A stretch of DNA of 64,000 bases, taken from positions 1 through 64,000 of the forward strand of contig CANKOW010000002.1 in assembly GCA_947484295.1 (NCBI GenBank). The letters are read 5' to 3'. Source of the stretch: Alcaligenaceae bacterium. Its GTDB lineage: Bacteria > Pseudomonadota > Gammaproteobacteria > Burkholderiales > Burkholderiaceae_B. Made by a program: the position numbers and the translations under genes. Positions 62,363 through 64,000 of this stretch are shown here, piece after piece (the first letter of the stretch is position 1; every line of letters begins with the position of its first letter). The notes beneath the pieces were generated by a model. That model saw only the letters and a list, made by a program, of their open reading frames with translations. It was not told the DNA's origin and searched no databases.

Positions 62363-63712
62363 ATGCCTCTTGCCACACCCAACCTTGACCGTCTGACCAC
62401 GCGTCGCAAGCAACTGCTGACTTGGATGCACAGCCTGGGCGGTGGCGTAGCGATCGTACCCACCGCCCCAGAGCGCACACGCAATCGAGATAACCACCAC
62501 AGCTATCGCCATGACAGTGATTTTTATTACTTAACGGGCTTCTCTGAGGCGCATGCTTGGCTAGTCTTAGTCGCAGGCGAGGTGGATCACAGTATTTTGT
62601 TCTGCGAAGGCAAAAATCCAGAAGTCGAGATCTGGAACGGTGTGCGCTGGGGGCCCGAGGCGGCGATAGAACACTTTGGCTTTGACCGGGCACACGACGT
62701 CAAAGACCTCGATATCATCCTGCCCACTTTGCTGATCGGCCAGCGCAATCTTTTTAGCACCCTGTCGCGCTCGGCTCAGCCCGACTTACTGAAACAGCTA
62801 CAAGGCTGGCTCGTCGCGACACAAAATGCTGTGCGTGATACCCGTGCCCTACCTCGCCAATGGTTGGATCTGAGCGACGTGCTGGCAGAGATGCGCTTAG
62901 TCAAAGACGCTTCTGAACTCGCCACTATGCGCGCCGCCGCCGCGATTTCTGCGCAAGGGCACGTGCGGGCCATGCAGTCAGCACAGCCTGGCTGCCATGA
63001 ATATGAACTTGAAGCTGAACTGCTTTATCACTTTCGCAAACAAGGCGCGCAGTCGGTAGCCTATGACAGCATTGTGGCCGCGGGCGCTAACGCCTGCGTT
63101 CTGCATCATCGCGCAGGCAATGCTGTGATGCAAGCCGGTGATCTGGTCTTGATCGATGCGGGCTGCGAGCTTGATGGTTATGCGTCAGACATCACGCGTA
63201 CGTTTCCAGCGAACGGTAAGTTTTCAGGGCCACAGCGCGCCTTGTACGACATTGTCTTGGCGGCACAGCAAGCGGCCTATGAAAAAACCTCACCGCAATA
63301 TCATTTCAATGCGGGCCATGACGCGGCCGTGCAAATACTCACGCAAGGTCTGTTAGACGAAGGTTTGCTGCAAGGCACGCTAGATCAGGCCATTGAAACT
63401 GCGGCCTACCGACCTTTTTATATGCATCGCACTGGTCACTGGCTTGGCATGGATGTGCACGACGTAGGCAGCTACCGTAGCCCACCAGCGTCGGCCCAAG
63501 AACGCCCTTGGCGTCAGTTGCAAGCTGGGATGGTGTTAACGATTGAGCCAGGGCTTTATGTACGCCCCGCACCAGGCGTTGCAGAAAAATTCTGGGGCAT
63601 TGGAATCAGAATCGAAGACGACGCTGTTGTAACCAAAACAGGTTGCGAATTAATCACGCGCGGTGTGCCCGTTGCAGCAGACGAGATCGAAGCCATCATG
63701 CGTGCGCGTTAG
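62363..63712 (+). CDS. pepP: Xaa-Pro aminopeptidase (aminopeptidase P)
   Basis: PepP removes N-terminal residues preceding proline in the cytoplasm. It is 449 residues, with an N-terminal creatinase-like domain (H-S-Y-R-H-D-S-D-F-Y-Y-L-T-G-F, 45-59) and a pita-bread catalytic domain. Metal ligands lie in D-A-G-C-E, S-D-I-T-R-T-F, H-R-T-G-H-W-L-G, I-E-P-G-L-Y and R-I-E-D-D. ATG 62363; upstream direct repeats may regulate it. Followed by a repeat array. Confidence 0.95.
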   Translation: MPLATPNLDRLTTRRKQLLTWMHSLGGGVAIVPTAPERTRNRDNHHSYRHDSDFYYLTGFSEAHAWLVLVAGEVDHSILFCEGKNPEVEIWNGVRWGPEAAIEHFGFDRAHDVKDLDIILPTLLIGQRNLFSTLSRSAQPDLLKQLQGWLVATQNAVRDTRALPRQWLDLSDVLAEMRLVKDASELATMRAAAAISAQGHVRAMQSAQPGCHEYELEAELLYHFRKQGAQSVAYDSIVAAGANACVLHHRAGNAVMQAGDLVLIDAGCELDGYASDITRTFPANGKFSGPQRALYDIVLAAQQAAYEKTSPQYHFNAGHDAAVQILTQGLLDEGLLQGTLDQAIETAAYRPFYMHRTGHWLGMDVHDVGSYRSPPASAQERPWRQLQAGMVLTIEPGLYVRPAPGVAEKFWGIGIRIEDDAVVTKTGCELITRGVPVAADEIEAIMRAR

Positions 63713-63714
63713 TG

Positions 63715-63822
63715 ATTGTTATATCGTAGGGTCACTCGCACGCAGTAAGAATTGTTATAGCGTAGCGCCACACGTACACAGTAACAACTGTTACACGCTA
63801 CGACCGCGTCTAGGCACAATTT
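63715..63822. repeat. Three degenerate 36-bp tandem repeats
   Basis: Three consecutive 36-bp units begin at 63715, 63751 and 63787, each starting A-(T/C)-T-G-T-T-A. Units 1 and 2 differ at about 7 positions, and unit 3 is more diverged and degrades to an A/T-rich end. The 2-3 border contains a 5-bp hairpin (G-T-A-A-C/G-T-T-A-C), and longer imperfect pairing (C-G-T-A-G-C with G-C-T-A-C-G) spans the border. It is not a CRISPR, as no unique spacers occur. Confidence 0.6.
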
Positions 63823-63894
63823 ATCCATCTTGAAGTGCATAATAACGATGCGTAAAATCTGCGTTCAATGTTCAGCAAAAAAGGAAACACCAAG

Positions 63895-64000
63895 ATGGAA
63901 ATTCGCCTTACAAAACTTGAAGCAGTCATCCCGACCCTTGCGACTAAAGAAGATCTTCAGCGTGACATGAACGCACAGACTTGGACGATCATTCGGTGGA
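63895..64000 (+). CDS. Small coiled-coil-like protein (partial, runs off the window)
   Basis: An ATG after A-A-G-G-A-A-A opens a frame of at least 35 codons to the edge. The residues (M-E-I-R-L-T-K-L-E, then T-K-E-D-L-Q-R-D-M-N-A-Q-T-W) have a heptad-like pattern and resemble short DUF1640-type or phage-holin-associated proteins with a predicted C-terminal membrane helix outside this window. It is truncated, so the family is not certain. Confidence 0.55.
   Translation, partial: MEIRLTKLEAVIPTLATKEDLQRDMNAQTWTIIRW

Noticed and set aside
63715-63822. CRISPR array
   Set aside because: Units are contiguous, with no unique spacers, and no cas gene is in the window.

Overview
The window looks like a chromosomal segment of a betaproteobacterium, most likely Burkholderiales of the Alcaligenaceae type. 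The evidence is the gene order ffs-dnaX-ybaB-recR, a TIGR03623-like AddB/AddA pair in place of RecBCD, a MutL with a Neisseria-like endonuclease motif, and several Bug (TctC-like) periplasmic receptors without permease genes beside them. Base composition is moderate, and GTG and TTG starts are used in places. The taxonomic call is inference from gene content only. No phage, transposase, plasmid or CRISPR gene was seen.

Region 1 (1-26.3 kb) is mostly housekeeping. It holds the truncated carA, tal, a NitT/TauT-type ABC transporter (binding protein, ATPase, permease), and the recR-ybaB-dnaX cluster with a 4.5S RNA gene hidden upstream of dnaX. Next come an addA/addB-like repair pair in one operon with a small membrane protein and an MFS transporter, then tRNA-Arg(CCT) and xerD. 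Divergent from xerD run tsaE and amiC, followed by mutL and miaA, purM, hda, a HAD phosphatase, pcnB and folK. A decayed C-terminal piece of a Bug receptor gene lies between miaA and purM.

Region 2 (26.3-52.8 kb) is a catabolic island of short operons on alternating strands. It contains two family III CoA transferases, one family I two-subunit CoA transferase, two hot-dog hydratases, three acyl-CoA dehydrogenases, an SDR, an SCP2-type thiolase-like protein with its DUF35 partner, two AMP-forming acyl-CoA ligases, an alpha/beta hydrolase, a nitronate monooxygenase-like flavoprotein, four intact Bug receptors and a complete Liv-type ABC importer. Together these read as uptake of carboxylic acids, CoA activation, alpha,beta-dehydrogenation, hydration, oxidation and carbon-carbon cleavage. 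The substrate cannot be read from sequence. Three features make it the best candidate for an undescribed system: an acyl-CoA dehydrogenase pair lacking the usual C-terminal catalytic Glu, a thiolase-like protein lacking the nucleophilic Cys, and no transcription-factor gene anywhere in the island.

Region 3 (52.7-64 kb) returns to housekeeping and envelope genes: a CinA/MoaB-type domain protein, an EI24/CysZ-like membrane protein, a thioredoxin-like protein, RhlE helicase, a frameshifted azlC relic, a zinc-finger protein, an NTF2-like protein, a YheT-type hydrolase, a BepA-like M48 protease, galU, a CtaG-type membrane protein and pepP. Three degenerate 36-bp tandem repeats and a truncated small protein close the window.
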